Assembly: GCA_017509205.1 (NCBI GenBank) | Contig: JAFWQF010000094.1 | Coordinates: 1 to 42,002 of the forward strand | Direction of reading: 5' to 3' | Source of the DNA: Clostridiales bacterium | GTDB lineage: Bacteria > Bacillota > Clostridia > Saccharofermentanales > Saccharofermentanaceae | Length of the DNA: 42,002 nucleotides | Part shown: positions 41,117 to 42,002 of the stretch, one piece after another | Layout: each line of letters begins with the position of its first letter | Position numbering within the stretch: the stretch's first letter is position 1 | The notes under the pieces: model-generated | Database searches by the model: none | Seen by the model: the letters and a program-made list of their open reading frames with translations, nothing else | Told to the model about the DNA's origin: nothing | Made by a program: the position numbers and the translations under genes

Positions 41117-41884
41117 TCATTTAGGCTTGTACTCACCATCAATATAGGTATAGTCGCCGCCATAAGTCCTGCACAAGATCTTTACCGGGGCACTTGTATC
41201 CTTAAGCTTATATGTTTTTCTGATAACAGCTGAACTTCCGGGCTTAACATACTTAATGTCAGCATCCTCGTATTCTTTCCATCCGTCAACAGTGGTATGG
41301 TATATCTCTTTTCCGTTTTGGGAGACCTCGGTATAGACGGATGTTTGATACATTATGTCTCTCTTCGTGCCATTGTAGATCTCGAACATTATCAATACAG
41401 CAGGATCACTTTCAGTATCTGTAACCTGTGAGACTTCTTTGACTTCGATCCTTATGCTCTTCTTGTAATTCTTATCCGCCACGATGTTCGTGATAATGAT
41501 GCACACGATCACAATGCCGCATATCCAGCTTAATATCAGCGAAATGACACCCTTCTTGCGTGTATCCTTTTCCTTGAGTGCCTTGACCGCAAAAACTGTT
41601 GCTGCTACCGCGAAACTCACATAAGCAGCCAGTGCTGCATAGCGGATGGAATTTACGGCAATGCCCCAGACCAGTGCCTGCCCAATGTAATCAATGCCGC
41701 CCTCGCCTTTGTATTCAAATGGATAGATCTCACTTACGAAAAACAGGATCCCGAATGCCAAAGCAACGATTGAAAATATAACCGCTGACTTGCCGGGTTT
41801 GGATTTTTTTCCGAGCGTCAACGCCAGAACGACCGCGATTACGATCGCAAGAACTGCGGGTCCAAAAGCGATCAGTGCTAACAT
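41117..41884 (-). CDS. Membrane protein with C-terminal DUF5067-like domain
   Basis: 255 residues. About four membrane helices (about 1-140: one at 4-24, then SAVIFSIVALAFGILFF, AALAAYVSFAVAATVF, VISLILSWICGIVIV), followed by an extracytoplasmic beta domain (about 150-250) with VLIMFEIYNGTKRDIMYQ, KPGSSAVIRKTYKLKDTSAPVKI, which closely follows the DUF5067 pattern (KPGAS-E-YKLKDTTSPV). The function is unknown. SD GGAGG lies 6 nt before the ATG. Separated from the phosphatase by about 50 nt. Confidence 0.82.
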   Translation of the reverse strand: MLALIAFGPAVLAIVIAVVLALTLGKKSKPGKSAVIFSIVALAFGILFFVSEIYPFEYKGEGGIDYIGQALVWGIAVNSIRYAALAAYVSFAVAATVFAVKALKEKDTRKKGVISLILSWICGIVIVCIIITNIVADKNYKKSIRIEVKEVSQVTDTESDPAVLIMFEIYNGTKRDIMYQTSVYTEVSQNGKEIYHTTVDGWKEYEDADIKYVKPGSSAVIRKTYKLKDTSAPVKILCRTYGGDYTYIDGEYKPK

Positions 41885-41955
41885 TTGCTGCCTCCGTTAA
41901 GCTTATTTCGATACTTTTATCACAAAATAATAAGAAGATGCAAATAGATACTCAA

Positions 41956-41990
41956 AAATCAAAAAGGCTGATCTCATGTGAGTCAGCCTT
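41956..41990 (-). terminator. Terminator of a minus-strand gene beyond the right window edge
   Basis: On the minus strand AAGGCTGA/TCAGCCTT stem with an 11-nt loop, followed by TTTTTGATTTTTG. It must end a transcript arriving from the right, upstream of the DUF5067-like gene. The 118-nt end of the window has no other visible feature. Confidence 0.75.
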
Positions 41991-42002
41991 CCTGCTTGTT
42001 TA

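Overview
This window looks like part of the chromosome of an anaerobic, low-to-mid GC, Gram-positive clostridium, probably Oscillospiraceae, Saccharofermentans-like or another rumen/fermentative type. The assignment rests on protein families: SigA/RpoD with clostridial Shine-Dalgarno sites, an Rnf-type operon, butyrate kinase with phosphate acetyltransferase, a clostridial ChW-repeat L,D-transpeptidase, a GH9 cellulase, many short lipoproteins and several clostridial zinc-ribbon proteins. No species can be named from the sequence alone.

Layout. 1-7.1 kb (minus strand): a partial tRNA-Arg, then a run zinc-ribbon protein > rpoD > rnfC > rnfD > rnfG-like > a polytopic membrane protein that may be an RnfE/RnfA fusion. 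No rnfB or apbE is seen. 7.2-10.5 kb (plus): a small acidic protein, an SH3 lipoprotein, a GGDEF-EAL protein and two copies of a 49-bp palindrome. 10.6-12.8 kb: buk and pta, giving acyl-phosphate to ATP fermentation. 12.8-18.2 kb: an L,D-transpeptidase, a GH9 glycosidase, surE, and a lipoprotein metallophosphatase whose best start codon is ATT. 18.3-21.5 kb: a two-component system and a small zinc-ribbon protein. 21.6-23.2 kb: a convergent intergenic region packed with palindromic repeats and carrying an apparently intact IS30-family element. 23.2-25.7 kb (minus): ECF sigma factor, zf-HC2 anti-sigma factor and DUF4097 lipoprotein in one overlapping operon. 25.7-30.9 kb (minus): a diguanylate cyclase, an unrecognised protein, and an MBOAT/DHHW acetylation pair. 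31.0-35.7 kb: a radical SAM protein, two paralogous lipoproteins flanking glycerate kinase, an XRE/zinc-ribbon regulator, a Nudix hydrolase and a lipoprotein. 35.7-41.9 kb (minus): an NSS-family transporter with a YunG-like protein, a large zinc-ribbon protein, a SpoIIE-type phosphatase and a DUF5067-like membrane protein.

How the genes may work together. Sugar released by the GH9 enzyme would be fermented, with ATP recovered through Pta/Buk. An Rnf complex would normally couple ferredoxin and NAD to an ion gradient. The one encoded here keeps the cytoplasmic RnfC iron-sulfur subunit but appears to have lost the covalent flavin attachment motifs in RnfD and RnfG, most of the RnfA/E cysteines, and RnfB. 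This is the most unusual system in the window. The cell-envelope theme (L,D-transpeptidase, MBOAT/DHHW, lipoproteins, ECF/anti-sigma, c-di-GMP enzymes, SpoIIE phosphatase) suggests extensive control of the surface.
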